A stretch of 64,000 nt of DNA, taken from assembly GCF_014697545.1 (NCBI RefSeq), contig NZ_JACJSA010000007.1, positions 124,001 through 188,000 on the forward strand, given 5' to 3'. Below the pieces are notes generated by a model, which saw only the letters and a list, made by a program, of their open reading frames with translations, was not told the origin of the DNA and did not search any database. Position numbers and translations under genes: made by a program. The stretch's first letter is position 1, and each line of letters opens with the position of its first letter. This document shows positions 48,568 through 58,740 of this stretch, in pieces. This DNA comes from Oscillatoria sp. FACHB-1407 (lineage in GTDB: Bacteria > Cyanobacteriota > Cyanobacteriia > Elainellales > Elainellaceae).

Positions 48568-49284
48568 TTGTCATTTTATTCACCGTTCTCAACATTGCTA
48601 TACCTTGCTCCTTCAAAAGAAGTGCCTCTACCCATTCCTCAGGCACGCTTTCATAAAACTTGGTGGATGCTGGCAGCAGCTGTCTTCCTTGTCTCTGTCC
48701 CAGTATTTATCCAGGCTCCCCTTGTGCGTGAGGTTCCCTGGCTTAGTCTGGGGCTAACACCAGGCTTTGTTGGGCTGGGTCTGTGGCTGCGATCGCGCTC
48801 TGCTAGCTTCATCTGGGGAGACCTGCTGATCGGCTTTAGCTGGACATGGCTGGCGGGTTCAATTTATTGGGGCTGGTTACGATGGGAGCCTTTTTGGCAC
48901 TTGCCTGTTGAAGCGATTGGGCTACCATTTGTTGCGTTTGGTTTAGCAAGAGGATGGGGTAAAGTGGGTGGCTGGTTCTATTTAGGATCTCTACTTGGCA
49001 CAGCTTTGACCGATGCCTACTTTTATGTGGTTGACCTGATCCCCTACTGGCGGAAGCTGATGCAGGTGGCTCCAGAAGCGGCTCGACCCATCTTCCAAGG
49101 AGCCATTGTTCAAATTCAGACCCCCTGGGGGATAGCAACCGCAGCAGCACTTGTTATTATTTTGGTGGTCGTAGGGTATTTGCCTTTGCGCTCCAGTCAG
49201 TTACACTGGTGGGCATTTGGAGGGGCAGTTTTAAGTACCATCTTTGTAGATGGTTTATTTTGGATTGCTGCCACCTTAGCCTAA
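48568..49284 (+). CDS. DUF3120 integral membrane protein
   Basis: The 238-residue protein has about six membrane segments (WWMLAAAVFLVSVPVFI, TWLAGSIYWGW, GWFYLGSLLGTALTD, AALVIILVVVGYL). It matches DUF3120, a cyanobacterial family of unknown function that I know only by name. Start is a TTG at 48568, just after a stop in frame; the first internal ATG (48667) would cut into the first helix. A CsoR-like palindrome is upstream. Confidence 0.78.
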   Translation: MSFYSPFSTLLYLAPSKEVPLPIPQARFHKTWWMLAAAVFLVSVPVFIQAPLVREVPWLSLGLTPGFVGLGLWLRSRSASFIWGDLLIGFSWTWLAGSIYWGWLRWEPFWHLPVEAIGLPFVAFGLARGWGKVGGWFYLGSLLGTALTDAYFYVVDLIPYWRKLMQVAPEAARPIFQGAIVQIQTPWGIATAAALVIILVVVGYLPLRSSQLHWWAFGGAVLSTIFVDGLFWIAATLA

Positions 49285-49510
49285 CTAAGGATATGATTTG
49301 AGTATCCTGGGCTAAATTTAGTGGCAAATTTGTTCAGGGCATCTGCATAGCATCCCTGAGAGGTCATCCGCTTGCAAAGCTCCACTGAATACGAGTGACA
49401 CAGCTTGATTGCTATGAAGGATCACACCGTTCAGTGTTTGCAGGCTTGCACTAGCTTTAGCTAGGTACTTCAGGATGCATCATAGGGAAAGATTACTGGT
49501 TTCTTAGCCT

Positions 49511-50506
49511 GTGGTGACTTCACAACAACCCGTTCCCCACTTGATACTCCGTACAGAGTCAGGCAATCGTTACCTCTCACTCACTAGCAGCAATTGTTGG
49601 ACTGTTGGTAGAGGGGAGGACAACAATTTTGTCTTGCCTGACCGTTGGATTTCCCGTAACCACGCGATGTTACAGCGAATGGAGACGGGCGAATTTTACC
49701 TGATTGATTTGGGAAGTCGAAATGGCTCTTTTGTCAATGGTCGTCGCGTGACGGTGCCGATCACGCTGCATAACGGCGATCACTTGACCTTTGGGCAGAC
49801 CGAACTGGAGTTTTATTCCCCCGATGTCGAACATTTGACCGATCCCTCGGTTGGGATGGAGTCGTCTCAGGAATTTACGGCAACTGCCACGCTTCACGTT
49901 CGTCGGTTAATTTCGGTCTTGGTAGTCGATATCCGTGATTTTACGGTGATGACTCGCCAGCTTGACGAAAAAATTCTCTCTGAGGCGATTGGCACTTGGT
50001 TTCGCTGCGCGGGTGACATCATCCGTGAATATGGCAGTTGGGTTGATAAGTATATTGGCGACGCCATTATGGCGGTGTGGATTCACGGACCTCAGGGAGT
50101 TAGCCCGGAGGAGATGGTTCGCATTGCTCGCGCTTTGAGTGCCCTGCATAAGATGACCAGCCAACTCCATGAGCGTTATCCTTTGCCGTTTCCGGTGCGA
50201 GTTGGAGCCGGGTTAAATACGGGGTATGCCATGGTCGGTAATGCTGGAACGGGCGATCGCCCCGATTACACCGCTTTGGGCGACACGGTCAATGCGGCAT
50301 TCCGGTTGGAATCCTCCACCAAGCAGATTGGTAAAGATGTGGCACTGGGCGAAACGACCTATCAATACCTGATGGAGTCTGGTGCAAACCCCAATTTGTT
50401 TAAGCAGCACAAGGTGATTATGAAGGGGTATGACACGCCCATGTTGACCTATGCTTGCTCCTTTGTTGACCTTGATGCTTTTCTTCAAACCAGCAAAAAG
50501 GTTTGA
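49511..50506 (+). CDS. FHA domain-adenylate/guanylate cyclase
   Basis: The 331-residue protein has an N-terminal FHA domain (residues 20-100; VGRGEDNN, ISRNHAML, DLGSRNGSFVNG) that binds phosphothreonine peptides. A class III cyclase domain follows, with metal Asp in VLVVDIRDFT and DKYIGDAIMAVW and the catalytic Asn/Arg in LGDTVNAAFRLES. The Lys in DKYIGD at the base-recognition site suggests ATP rather than GTP. Start GTG at 49511 or 49514. Fuses phosphoprotein sensing to cyclic-nucleotide production; partner unknown. Confidence 0.93.
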   Translation: MVTSQQPVPHLILRTESGNRYLSLTSSNCWTVGRGEDNNFVLPDRWISRNHAMLQRMETGEFYLIDLGSRNGSFVNGRRVTVPITLHNGDHLTFGQTELEFYSPDVEHLTDPSVGMESSQEFTATATLHVRRLISVLVVDIRDFTVMTRQLDEKILSEAIGTWFRCAGDIIREYGSWVDKYIGDAIMAVWIHGPQGVSPEEMVRIARALSALHKMTSQLHERYPLPFPVRVGAGLNTGYAMVGNAGTGDRPDYTALGDTVNAAFRLESSTKQIGKDVALGETTYQYLMESGANPNLFKQHKVIMKGYDTPMLTYACSFVDLDAFLQTSKKV

Positions 50507-50667
50507 ACTCCCCCTTTTCATTTGCGATCGAGATGCGATCGTTGCAAATCCCCCTAAATCAAAATTTATGTCGGCGCAAAAACACCCTCCTCAAGTGGTA
50601 GGCTCTAATAAGTGCTGTGTATAGATTTTGAAAGACATAAGCAATTGGATTGGGAGGGCTTAAATCA

Positions 50668-51093
50668 ATGAAACGACTGGTTGGTGCGCTGATGGCATTG
50701 GGGCTATTAGTTGTCAGTTCTCTGGGATGGCTTGGATTGCCTCAGCCTGCAATGGCAGCCAATTGGAATGCCTTAACCTTTGGTCAATCGACACTGGTTA
50801 TCGCAGAATCTCGCTACAACGTTGGTGAAAAGTTGGCAACGGGCAACAAAATTGACTTAAACAATACCAACGTACGCGCCTTTAGAGATTACCCCGGTAT
50901 GTATCCCACTCTGGCGCGGATGATTCTCAAATACGCTCCGTTTGAAAGTATTGAAGATGTGTTTGATATGCCTGGGTTGACCGATCGCCAGAAGGAGATT
51001 CTCCAAGCAAATCTGGACAACTTTGTAGCTACCTCTCCTGAGGATGCTTTGGTAGAAGGGGGCGATCGCTTTAACAACGGTATTTATCGTTAG
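50668..51093 (+). CDS. psbU: photosystem II extrinsic protein PsbU (12 kDa)
   Basis: PsbU is a lumenal protein that stabilises the oxygen-evolving complex. The 141-residue precursor has a signal peptide cleaved after AMA (mature start ANWNALTF). The helix-hairpin-helix core shows [36 protein letters not shown] and the C-terminal FNNGIYR. ATG 50668 follows GGAGGG. Alone on this strand. Confidence 0.96.
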   Translation: MKRLVGALMALGLLVVSSLGWLGLPQPAMAANWNALTFGQSTLVIAESRYNVGEKLATGNKIDLNNTNVRAFRDYPGMYPTLARMILKYAPFESIEDVFDMPGLTDRQKEILQANLDNFVATSPEDALVEGGDRFNNGIYR

Positions 51094-51157
51094 TTTTCAG
51101 CGCGATTAAAAGAACTTAACGTGATTAACCGTACTTAATTTGACGGTACTTCGGTCA

Positions 51158-51216
51158 AAGGTCAGCATTCCTGGGTTCAAATGTCTCACGAGAGGCACCC
51201 GACGAATGCTGACCTT
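51158..51216. repeat. 13-bp inverted repeat between psbU and nadB
   Basis: AAGGTCAGCATTC (51158-51170) is the exact reverse complement of GAATGCTGACCTT (51204-51216), with a 33-base loop. The loop holds TCACGAGAGGCACCCG, also at 16325-16340. Not a typical terminator, as no T-tract follows. Confidence 0.7.
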
Positions 51217-51247
51217 CTACATTTGACTAAACCTTTTATAGATTGAG

Positions 51248-52966
51248 ATGGGCGAGTATAATGCACCCACCTCAATTCAGATTACGGATGATTTAAAGTT
51301 GCCAGACTCACCATTACCGACTCAGTTTGATGTCCTTGTTGTAGGTGGAGGCGCGGCTGGGTTATATGCTGCTCTTTGCCTTCCACCTCAGTTTCGAGTG
51401 GGCTTAATCACAAAAGATGCCTTGTCCTTATCGGCAAGTGACTGGGCGCAGGGCGGTATTGCGGCGGCGATCGCCCCAGACGACTCTCCTCAATTTCATC
51501 TGGAGGATACGCTGAAGGCTGGTGTTGGCTTGTGTGAACCGGAAGCCGTGAAGCTCTTGGTTGAGCGTGCCCCCAGTTGTGTGCGATCGCTGGTTGAGAT
51601 GGGGGTTGCTTTCGATCGCAAGGGTGCTGATTTGGCGTTGACCTTAGAAGCGGCTCACTCTCACCATCGCGTCTTACATGCGGCTGATACAACGGGTCGA
51701 GCGGTAATTACGACTTTAACAGCTCAGGTTCTAGCGCGTGAGAATATTCAAGTGTTTTCACAAGCCTTTGCTCTTGATTTATGGATGCAAGGCTCCCAAT
51801 GTAGGGGAGCGAGTATCGTTTATCAGAACAAGTTTGTCTGGCTTCAGGCAAAGGCAGTGGTGCTGGCAACCGGAGGTGGGGGACAGGTGTTTGCCCAAAC
51901 CACAAACCCTGAGCTGAGCACTGGAGATGGAGTAGCCATGGCATGGCGATCGGGGGCTGAGCTACGCGATCTGGAATTTGTGCAGTTTCACCCCACTGCG
52001 TTGACCAAGCCCGGTGCTCCTCGCTTTTTAATTAGCGAGGCAGTACGAGGAGAAGGAGCACACCTCATTGATGCGGAGGGGCAGCGGTTTGCCTTCGACT
52101 ATCACTCGGATGGAGAACTCGCTCCCCGTGATGTTGTCAGTCGTGCTATTTTTAGCCATCTGCAAAAGACAGCGGTTGATCCTGCTTCTGCCAATGTCTG
52201 GCTCGACCTCAGACCCATTCCTGCGGACAAAATTCGCCATCGCTTTCCTAACATTATTCAGGTCTGCCAAAAATGGGGAATTGATGTGTTTCAAGAGCCA
52301 ATTCCTGTTGCACCTGCGGCGCATTACTGGATGGGCGGCATTACCACCAATGCTTTAAGCCAGACTACGATTCCCCAACTGTACGCTGTTGGAGAAAATG
52401 CCAGTACCGGAGTTCACGGTGCAAACCGTCTAGCCAGCAATTCTTTGTTGGAATGTTTAGTGTATGGGGCTCAGTTAAGTTTGTTGACCTTGCCTGAGCA
52501 AATGCCATTACAGGAGGTGCCTCCTGCAACCCAAACTGATGTCTTTCAACATCAGTGGGAAGCCGACCAAACTGCGATTATGACCTGGCGACAAACACTA
52601 CCTCGACTGGTGTGGCAAAGTGCAGGTATTTGCCGAGAACAGCGATCGCTAGATGAGGCGATCGCACAAATTGAAGATTGGCGCAAAGACTTTGCAATGC
52701 TATCTCTCAGTCAAAGCTTGCTCAACCTGACTCAAGGTCAGGCAGTAGATGTCGGTGATACGGCTGTCAGTCGATATGCACGGGTATGGGGAGAAACTCG
52801 TAACTTACTAGATATTGCGTACCTGATTTTAAGAAGTTCTGCATTTCGCACGGAGAGCCGAGGCGGGCACTATCGAGCAGACTATCCTGAAACAAATTCT
52901 GATTGGCAGGTACATACCCTGGTTAACCACCACCAGTGGTTAAAGTCTAAACCAGTTGGTCACTAA
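51248..52966 (+). CDS. nadB: L-aspartate oxidase
   Basis: NadB oxidises L-aspartate to iminoaspartate in NAD synthesis. The 572-residue flavoprotein has VVGGGAAGLYAALCLP (FAD), SDWAQGGIAAA, FVQFHPTALT, EAVRGEGAHLID, GGITTNALSQTTIPQLYA and ASNSLLECLVYG, with the C-terminal helical domain (RGGHYRADYP). Full-length. ATG start. nadA/nadC are not nearby. Confidence 0.95.
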   Translation: MGEYNAPTSIQITDDLKLPDSPLPTQFDVLVVGGGAAGLYAALCLPPQFRVGLITKDALSLSASDWAQGGIAAAIAPDDSPQFHLEDTLKAGVGLCEPEAVKLLVERAPSCVRSLVEMGVAFDRKGADLALTLEAAHSHHRVLHAADTTGRAVITTLTAQVLARENIQVFSQAFALDLWMQGSQCRGASIVYQNKFVWLQAKAVVLATGGGGQVFAQTTNPELSTGDGVAMAWRSGAELRDLEFVQFHPTALTKPGAPRFLISEAVRGEGAHLIDAEGQRFAFDYHSDGELAPRDVVSRAIFSHLQKTAVDPASANVWLDLRPIPADKIRHRFPNIIQVCQKWGIDVFQEPIPVAPAAHYWMGGITTNALSQTTIPQLYAVGENASTGVHGANRLASNSLLECLVYGAQLSLLTLPEQMPLQEVPPATQTDVFQHQWEADQTAIMTWRQTLPRLVWQSAGICREQRSLDEAIAQIEDWRKDFAMLSLSQSLLNLTQGQAVDVGDTAVSRYARVWGETRNLLDIAYLILRSSAFRTESRGGHYRADYPETNSDWQVHTLVNHHQWLKSKPVGH

Positions 52967-52967
52967 A

Positions 52968-53213
52968 CTATCGCGTACCGGAACCTTGAGTGCGATCGGG
53001 ACCACCAATATCATCTGGCGGAGTGTAGGTAGAGTTCTTAAGTTGTAACTCTGCCTTTGAAGGGGTAGATGCATCCACTGGCGAAGGTAGCTGAGATTGA
53101 GTGGCAGCCAGAGCATTGCTAGAAATAACCAATTGCATACCAGTAACCATGGCAGCAATGCTCATGTACTTGAGGAAGGTGCTCATAGGACTGTTACCAG
53201 TGAATTTACTCAT
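52968..53213 (-). CDS. small exported protein with C-terminal QGSGTR motif
   Basis: The 81-residue product starts at ATG 53213 with a signal peptide (IAAMVTGMQLVISSNALAA, cleavage after ALA). The mature part of about 45 residues is Ser/Pro-rich and ends YTPPDDIGGPDRTQGSGTR. The tail loosely resembles a sequence seen in DUF928 proteins; function is unknown. It is convergent with nadB, 1 base apart. An upstream ATG at 53234 is possible. Confidence 0.55.
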   Translation of the reverse strand: MSKFTGNSPMSTFLKYMSIAAMVTGMQLVISSNALAATQSQLPSPVDASTPSKAELQLKNSTYTPPDDIGGPDRTQGSGTR

Positions 53214-53842
53214 CTGTATGCTCAGTCTACCCATGGAAGAATCAAAGTGTCAGTAGTTACGCGGAATTATGTGAGATTTTTACAAAACTAACGAATTTAA
53301 TAAATTACCTTTGAAGAAATAGCTTGAGCAGGTAAAAACTCGTTGGAAGTAGGTTTATAGATGGTTAACTATCTAAAACGATCCTCTCTGAACACATATC
53401 TAGTAAGGCTTGTAGAGGAAAATAGCCTTAGATTGTAGGTTTTTGAAAGGTCTGTTTAACAGAAGATTAATTAAGTTAAATGACCGTCTCTAACTGGCTC
53501 CCCACCTTTAGCTTGACTCTAATTAATATCAGTAAAATCCGGAGTCAATTCGGAATTTATAAAAAAGATAAAACGATGTCTTAACAAAGCTTACATATTT
53601 TCTAACCTAGATTTCATAAACTGACTTGTAATCTCTATCACAGGCTTTTGTGTTTTGAATCCCTCAACAATCGTAGAGTGAATCACGCTTGATAAAGATA
53701 GAGTTCCCTGGCTCTACGGGATTTCTCGCAACTCTATCAAGAGAATTTATGCTAGAGGTATTCGTAACCATACAACCCAATTGTTGTTTACCTGAGTGAT
53801 TCTTGTTGGGGGGATAGCTTTGGAGACTATCTATTCCTTACT
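53214..53842. other. AT-rich region without gene
   Basis: No credible ORF or recognised repeat is seen. An imperfect inverted repeat at 53688-53741 (CTTGATA/TATCAAG arms) is the only structure noted. Confidence 0.4.
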
Positions 53843-54010
53843 CTACAGGGGGGGAGTTAGAAATTTTCTCGCCCAAGCCAGTAAAGCTACGGCTAGTCCA
53901 GGATAGTACACCCGGATCAACTCCGTAAAACTATCTACGATTGGAATGATAAAAATATGCAGCGATCGCCATAGCAACTCGATAGGGTCAGGCACCTGAA
54001 TGTAAAGCAC
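53843..54010 (-). CDS. possible small membrane-active protein downstream of prfC
   Basis: A 55-residue frame from GTG 54010 reads VPDPIELLWRSLHIFI, then IPIVDSFTELIRVYYPGL and AVALLAWARKFL. Its two amphipathic or hydrophobic stretches and coherent codon use suggest a real short gene, but it has only a GTG start and no clear ribosome-binding site. It begins 39 bp after the prfC stop on the same strand. Confidence 0.38.
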   Translation of the reverse strand: MLYIQVPDPIELLWRSLHIFIIPIVDSFTELIRVYYPGLAVALLAWARKFLTPPL

Positions 54011-54049
54011 CTGGATCTGAGGCGTTGTGATCGCTGCTCTGCTGATGCT

Positions 54050-55678
54050 CTAAATTTTTTCGGGTTCTTGCCCAGAGACAACGGGGGCGATCGCCCGCAG
54101 GTCTAGCTCTGGATGTTCGCCCTGGACTTGCTGACAGTTCCACTCGTTGCGGAACAGCAGCACAGGTCGTCCCCAACTGTCTTTAACCGTGACCGTGTTG
54201 AACAACCGACCGACTTTTTGCAGGGCTTCCCAACCACCGCCAACCCAACGCGCCACACTGTAGGGCAAGGGGTCAAGCAGGGTTTCAACGCCGTACTCGT
54301 TTTTAAGGCGGAACTGCACCACTTCAAATTGCAGTTGCCCCACTGCCGCCAGAATCGGTTCCCGGCGTGACTCGTCTGCCGAGTACATAATTTGAACGGC
54401 TCCCTCTTCCCGGAGTTCTGTTACTCCTTTCTGAAATTGCTTGAACTTGGAGGGGTTGGGATTTCTCAAATAGGCGAATAGCTCCGGCGAGAAGAAGGGA
54501 ATCCCTTCGTACTCTAATTTTTGACCAATATAAATAGTGTCACCGATAGCAAATACACCTGGGTTGTTCAGACCAATGACATCACCGGGGTATGCCTCAT
54601 CCAGAGATTCGCGCCCCTGTCCAAACAACTTTTGGGGATGGGAGAGGCGCACGCTTTTACCCGTACGAGCATGGTTTACCACCATATCTTTTTCAAACTT
54701 GCCAGAGCAGACCCGAATGAAGGCGACGCGATCGCGATGTTTGGGGTCCATGTTGGCTTGCAGCTTGAAGACAAACCCAGAAAATTCAGGATAGGTCGGG
54801 TCGATTTCACCTTTAGTGCTGCGACGACCCGCAGGCTTGAGCGCATAGTCTAAAAATGCATCCAAAAATAGCTCGACCCCAAAGTTGGTCATCGCACTGC
54901 CAAAGAAGACGGGGGTCATTTTGCCCGCATGAACCAGATCTAAGTCCAGTTCAGAACCTGCCATCTCCAGCACTTCGAGTTCTTCTTTAAGTTGATAGTA
55001 GAGGTCTTGTTCTAGCAGATCTTCAATGCGGGGGTCACCCAGATCGACCACGGTGTCAACCGCCTCTTTGCTGCCGTGCGCACTGCGCTCAAACAGGTGA
55101 ATCTGTTTTTTGCGACGGTCATACACACCCTTAAAGCGATCGCCCATGCCAATAGGCCAATTAACGGCGTAGGTTTGTATTCCTAACTCGCGCTCAATTT
55201 CGTCCATCAACTCCAGTGGGTCACGTCCCGGACGATCGAGCTTGTTAAAGAAGGTGAAGATCGGGAGCGATCGCATCCGGCAGACTTCAAACAGCTTGCG
55301 AGTTTGGGGTTCTAAACCTTTGGCTGCATCCTCCAGCATGACGGCATTGTCTGCTGCCGCCAGAGTGCGGTAGGTATCTTCGCTAAAATCTTGGTGTCCA
55401 GGGGTATCCAGCAAGTTGATCTGAAAGCCACTGTAGTCGAACTGCAACACCGTCGAGGTAATCGAAATTCCCCGTTGTTGCTCCATTTCCATCCAGTCTG
55501 AAGTGGCATGTCGTTGAGCCCGTCGGGCTTTAACCGCACCCGCCTCATGAATCGCACCTCCGTACAACAACAGCTTCTCAGTTAAGGTTGTTTTTCCGGC
55601 ATCCGGGTGCGAAATGATGGCAAAATTTCGCCGTTTTTCAACGGCTTCCTGGAGTTCAGATTCGAGTTCAGTAGGCAT
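54050..55678 (-). CDS. prfC: peptide chain release factor 3
   Basis: RF3 is a GTPase that recycles RF1/RF2 from the ribosome after termination. The 542-residue product shows G1 [18 protein letters not shown], switch [18 protein letters not shown] and G4 NKLDRPGRD, then the RF3-specific [12 protein letters not shown]. Full-length. ATG at 55678. A small ORF follows. Confidence 0.95.
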   Translation of the reverse strand: MPTELESELQEAVEKRRNFAIISHPDAGKTTLTEKLLLYGGAIHEAGAVKARRAQRHATSDWMEMEQQRGISITSTVLQFDYSGFQINLLDTPGHQDFSEDTYRTLAAADNAVMLEDAAKGLEPQTRKLFEVCRMRSLPIFTFFNKLDRPGRDPLELMDEIERELGIQTYAVNWPIGMGDRFKGVYDRRKKQIHLFERSAHGSKEAVDTVVDLGDPRIEDLLEQDLYYQLKEELEVLEMAGSELDLDLVHAGKMTPVFFGSAMTNFGVELFLDAFLDYALKPAGRRSTKGEIDPTYPEFSGFVFKLQANMDPKHRDRVAFIRVCSGKFEKDMVVNHARTGKSVRLSHPQKLFGQGRESLDEAYPGDVIGLNNPGVFAIGDTIYIGQKLEYEGIPFFSPELFAYLRNPNPSKFKQFQKGVTELREEGAVQIMYSADESRREPILAAVGQLQFEVVQFRLKNEYGVETLLDPLPYSVARWVGGGWEALQKVGRLFNTVTVKDSWGRPVLLFRNEWNCQQVQGEHPELDLRAIAPVVSGQEPEKI

Positions 55679-55788
55679 TCCGGATTTCAGGCGTTATTCA
55701 ATAAAGCGGAGAGAGCATAAGCCCTAGTTTCAAGGATAACGACAAACGCCACAAGTGTCAGAATGGCAGTAGGAATTCAGTGAACTTT

Positions 55789-56136
55789 ATGAGTGAGTTG
55801 GAACAACGCAAGCTTTTATCGGTGATCTGTCACGGAGCATCGCTGCTCAGTCCTACAGTCGTGGCGATCGCCATCCCAATTCTGATTCTGCTGCTCTCCA
55901 ATGACCCGATCGTGCAGGTGAATGCGAAAGAGGCGATTAACTTTAGCATCAACCTGATCATTTATGGAGTTGTCATTCTTGTGCTTTTTATCTCTCTGGT
56001 CGGCATTCCTTTAGCTCTGCTGTTCGGCAGCATTCTATTGATTGCCAGCATTATTTTTCCCATCATTGCGATGGTGGCTGTGGCAACCAGTCCTGACCAG
56101 CCTTACCGCTATCCCTTCATTTTTGCCATTGTGTAG
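55789..56136 (+). CDS. DUF4870 membrane protein
   Basis: The 115-residue product starts at ATG 55789 (GTG 55780 is also in frame). It has three membrane segments (VAIAIPILILLL, FSINLIIYGVVILVLFISLVG, LLIASIIFPIIAMVA) and the DUF4870 pattern CHGASLL...VNAKEAINF. Function unknown. Divergent from prfC. Confidence 0.8.
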   Translation: MSELEQRKLLSVICHGASLLSPTVVAIAIPILILLLSNDPIVQVNAKEAINFSINLIIYGVVILVLFISLVGIPLALLFGSILLIASIIFPIIAMVAVATSPDQPYRYPFIFAIV

Positions 56137-56266
56137 AGCGATCGCAACTGTAAAAAATTCTCTACCAAACAACAATTTGTAATGTTTCTATAACGTTACT
56201 TTGCCTCATTCACATGAAAACTTCGGGTATCTTAGGCTGAAGCTTCGTGATGAATGGGAAACGGGC

Positions 56267-57274
56267 ATGACAACCATCGATTCAGCCCAGGCGATACAGC
56301 AAGTTTTAGGCATTGATTCAACTCAGGTCACCCAACAGGTTTTAGATCTGGTTGATGGGTATGTTCAAGCCTTTCAACCTCCTCTAACCCAAGCTTGCCT
56401 GACCAAAATTGCTGAGGCGGCGATCGCTCAAACGATTCCTCCGCTAAAGGGGGTTTCGTTGAATGAAGCAACGACAGCAATCTCTCAACTTAAAGATGTT
56501 TCTTTGGATGAAGCGTCGATTAAACAGCGGATTTTGCAGGAAGTGATGACGCGGTTTAATCCACTGGCGGCTCTCAACCGGCAGGTCAATCCAGACACCT
56601 TAAAACTGGCAGCAAACTTGCATCAGCAAATTACAAATTTCACACCCGAAAAGGGGGTCGCTGAGGCTTTAAATGTGTTGGATGCCTATGTTCAACAATA
56701 CAAACCCTCTGTTGTTCCGGCTGCGCTATACCCGGTCGTCAAAACGATTCTGCCCCAAATCAAGGGTTTAAGGTTAACTCCAGACACGCTGGAGCGATTG
56801 GCAACTCAAGCCATTTTGAAATTTAGTCCAGAGTTAGTGCCGACGAAGGTTTTAAGCCCTCAAGCCAGGGCGATCGCTCTGTTGGTCGCAAGACAAATCC
56901 AAAACTTTCAACCCCAAGAAGCGGTGATGGGTGTTTTGGGTGTTTTGGATGCGTATGTCCAACAAACCAAAATGACCCCGACCGAGGCAACGCTTTATCA
57001 AATCGCCAAGCAAGTTATCCCCAATTTGGTGAAGACGGCGATGAGTGACGATCAGAAAAATCAATTTGCCACCCAGGTCATGTTCCAATTCAAAAAACGC
57101 CCTGGTCCGATCAAGTCTCCTGATCAAGCAGCTAGAGATATTGCCGCGAAATTAGTGGGTGAGGTCGAACAAATGCGATCGCTTCGTGCTCAAGAATTGC
57201 GGGTTGTAGATATGACGAAACCGCTTGCTGTCGGAGATTTAGAAGTCAGAAGTGCATTTGTGATTCAACCGTAG
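56267..57274 (+). CDS. three-repeat helical protein of unknown function
   Basis: The 335-residue product starts at ATG 56267 (MTTIDSAQA); an upstream TTG frame exists but is poorly composed. It contains three copies of a unit of about 95-100 residues: (V)LDxYVQxxKPxxxxAxLYxxxKxxxPxxKGLxLxxDxLxxLATQAxLKFxP. The copies start near residues 23, 145 and 238. It is helical, without signal or membrane segments. I do not recognise the family. It lies upstream of the methyltransferase and atp genes. Confidence 0.65.
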   Translation: MTTIDSAQAIQQVLGIDSTQVTQQVLDLVDGYVQAFQPPLTQACLTKIAEAAIAQTIPPLKGVSLNEATTAISQLKDVSLDEASIKQRILQEVMTRFNPLAALNRQVNPDTLKLAANLHQQITNFTPEKGVAEALNVLDAYVQQYKPSVVPAALYPVVKTILPQIKGLRLTPDTLERLATQAILKFSPELVPTKVLSPQARAIALLVARQIQNFQPQEAVMGVLGVLDAYVQQTKMTPTEATLYQIAKQVIPNLVKTAMSDDQKNQFATQVMFQFKKRPGPIKSPDQAARDIAAKLVGEVEQMRSLRAQELRVVDMTKPLAVGDLEVRSAFVIQP

Positions 57275-57489
57275 TTTAGAGGAAGTAGGGAATAGGGAGT
57301 AGGGAATAGCGGTTGAGTTAGAACAATCGCCCCCACGAAACGCTACACTCAGGAATGCGTTAGTGGTCATGGATTAATAACTGTAAGCTCTGAGTGGGTT
57401 GGTTATTAGTCAGTGGTCAATGGTCAATGATCATTGTTTTTCCCATCACCCCTTCACTCCCCACTCCCTACATCCCTGTTTTCAGCTTT

Positions 57490-58689
57490 ATGCCAGATCC
57501 TCAAGCCGTTAGTGCGGCAGTTGCCAAACTGTATGACACCTATCCCTTTCCACCAGAGCCATTGCTGGATGAACCCCCTCCAGGTTACAACTGGCGATGG
57601 AACTGGGTTGCAGCCTACAACTTTTGTACAGGGCAAAAACCGGAGACTGACAAAGTTCGGATTCTAGATGCAGGGTGCGGTACAGGGGTCGGCACAGAAT
57701 ATCTAGTTCACCTTAATCCCCATGCCGAGGTGGTCGGCATTGACCTCAGTGCAGGGGCGTTAGAGGTGGCACAAGAGCGATGTCGTCGCTCCGGAGCCGA
57801 TCGCGCCCAGTTTCATCACCTCAGTCTCTACGATGTTGAGCAAGTTCCAGGCACATTTGACCTGATCAACTGTGTCGGCGTGTTGCACCATCTGCCTGAC
57901 CCGATTCGTGGCATTCAAGCATTGGCTCCCAAGCTAGCCCCCGGTGGCTTGATGCATATCTTTGTGTATGCCGAGCTAGGACGCTGGGAGATCCAACTGA
58001 TGCAACAGGCGATCGCTCTACTTCAGGGTGATCAGCGGGGTGATTATCGCCAAGGGGTCAAAATTGGACGAGAAATCTTTGCGTCGCTACCCCCCGATAA
58101 CCGATTGGTGAAACGCGAACAGGAGCGGTGGTCGCTGGAAAATCAGCGAGACGAATGCTTTGCCGATATGTACGTCCATCCCCAAGAGACGGACTATAAC
58201 ATCAATACGTTATTTGACTTGATTGATGCTGCTGGGTTGGAGTTTATCGGGTTCTCCAATCCGCGCGTATGGGAGCTAGAGCGGTTGATCGGCAAATCCC
58301 CAGAGTTGATGGAACAGGCAAAAGGCTTGAGCGATCGCCAACGCTATCGGTTGGTTGAGTTACTCGATCCGTCTGCCATTACCCATTACGAATTTTTTCT
58401 AGGAAGACAACCTTTACCTAAAGCCGATTGGTCATCCGATGAGGTTTTGCTGACTGCCATTCCAGAGCGTCACCCCTGCATGGATGGGTGGGATAGTCGC
58501 TGTTTATTTAATTACGACTATCAACTGGTCAACTTGACAGAAACCGAGTGGCAATTTCTCAAAGCCTGCGATCAAAATCAGGCAAGGCATACCGTTCAAG
58601 AAATTTTCTTTGACGTGCCACTGGGGTTGGAGGGGGTGCGATCGCTTTTGAATCAGCAATTGATCCTGCTGACTCCTGCTAAGAAGTAA
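57490..58689 (+). CDS. class I SAM-dependent methyltransferase
   Basis: The 399-residue product starts at ATG 57490 (MPDPQAVSAAVAKLYD). Its Rossmann domain shows motif I LDAGCGTGVGTEYL, VVGIDLSAGALEVAQ, the acidic turn FDLINCVGVLHHLPDP and GGLMHIFVYAEL. The N-terminal YDTYPFPPEP and the 170-residue C-terminal part are characteristic of a cyanobacterial subgroup. Substrate unknown. Confidence 0.85.
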   Translation: MPDPQAVSAAVAKLYDTYPFPPEPLLDEPPPGYNWRWNWVAAYNFCTGQKPETDKVRILDAGCGTGVGTEYLVHLNPHAEVVGIDLSAGALEVAQERCRRSGADRAQFHHLSLYDVEQVPGTFDLINCVGVLHHLPDPIRGIQALAPKLAPGGLMHIFVYAELGRWEIQLMQQAIALLQGDQRGDYRQGVKIGREIFASLPPDNRLVKREQERWSLENQRDECFADMYVHPQETDYNINTLFDLIDAAGLEFIGFSNPRVWELERLIGKSPELMEQAKGLSDRQRYRLVELLDPSAITHYEFFLGRQPLPKADWSSDEVLLTAIPERHPCMDGWDSRCLFNYDYQLVNLTETEWQFLKACDQNQARHTVQEIFFDVPLGLEGVRSLLNQQLILLTPAKK

Positions 58690-58740
58690 TTTGGTTTTCT
58701 AACATTTGAATGTCATTAAGTATTGTTACCTGTCAGTGAT

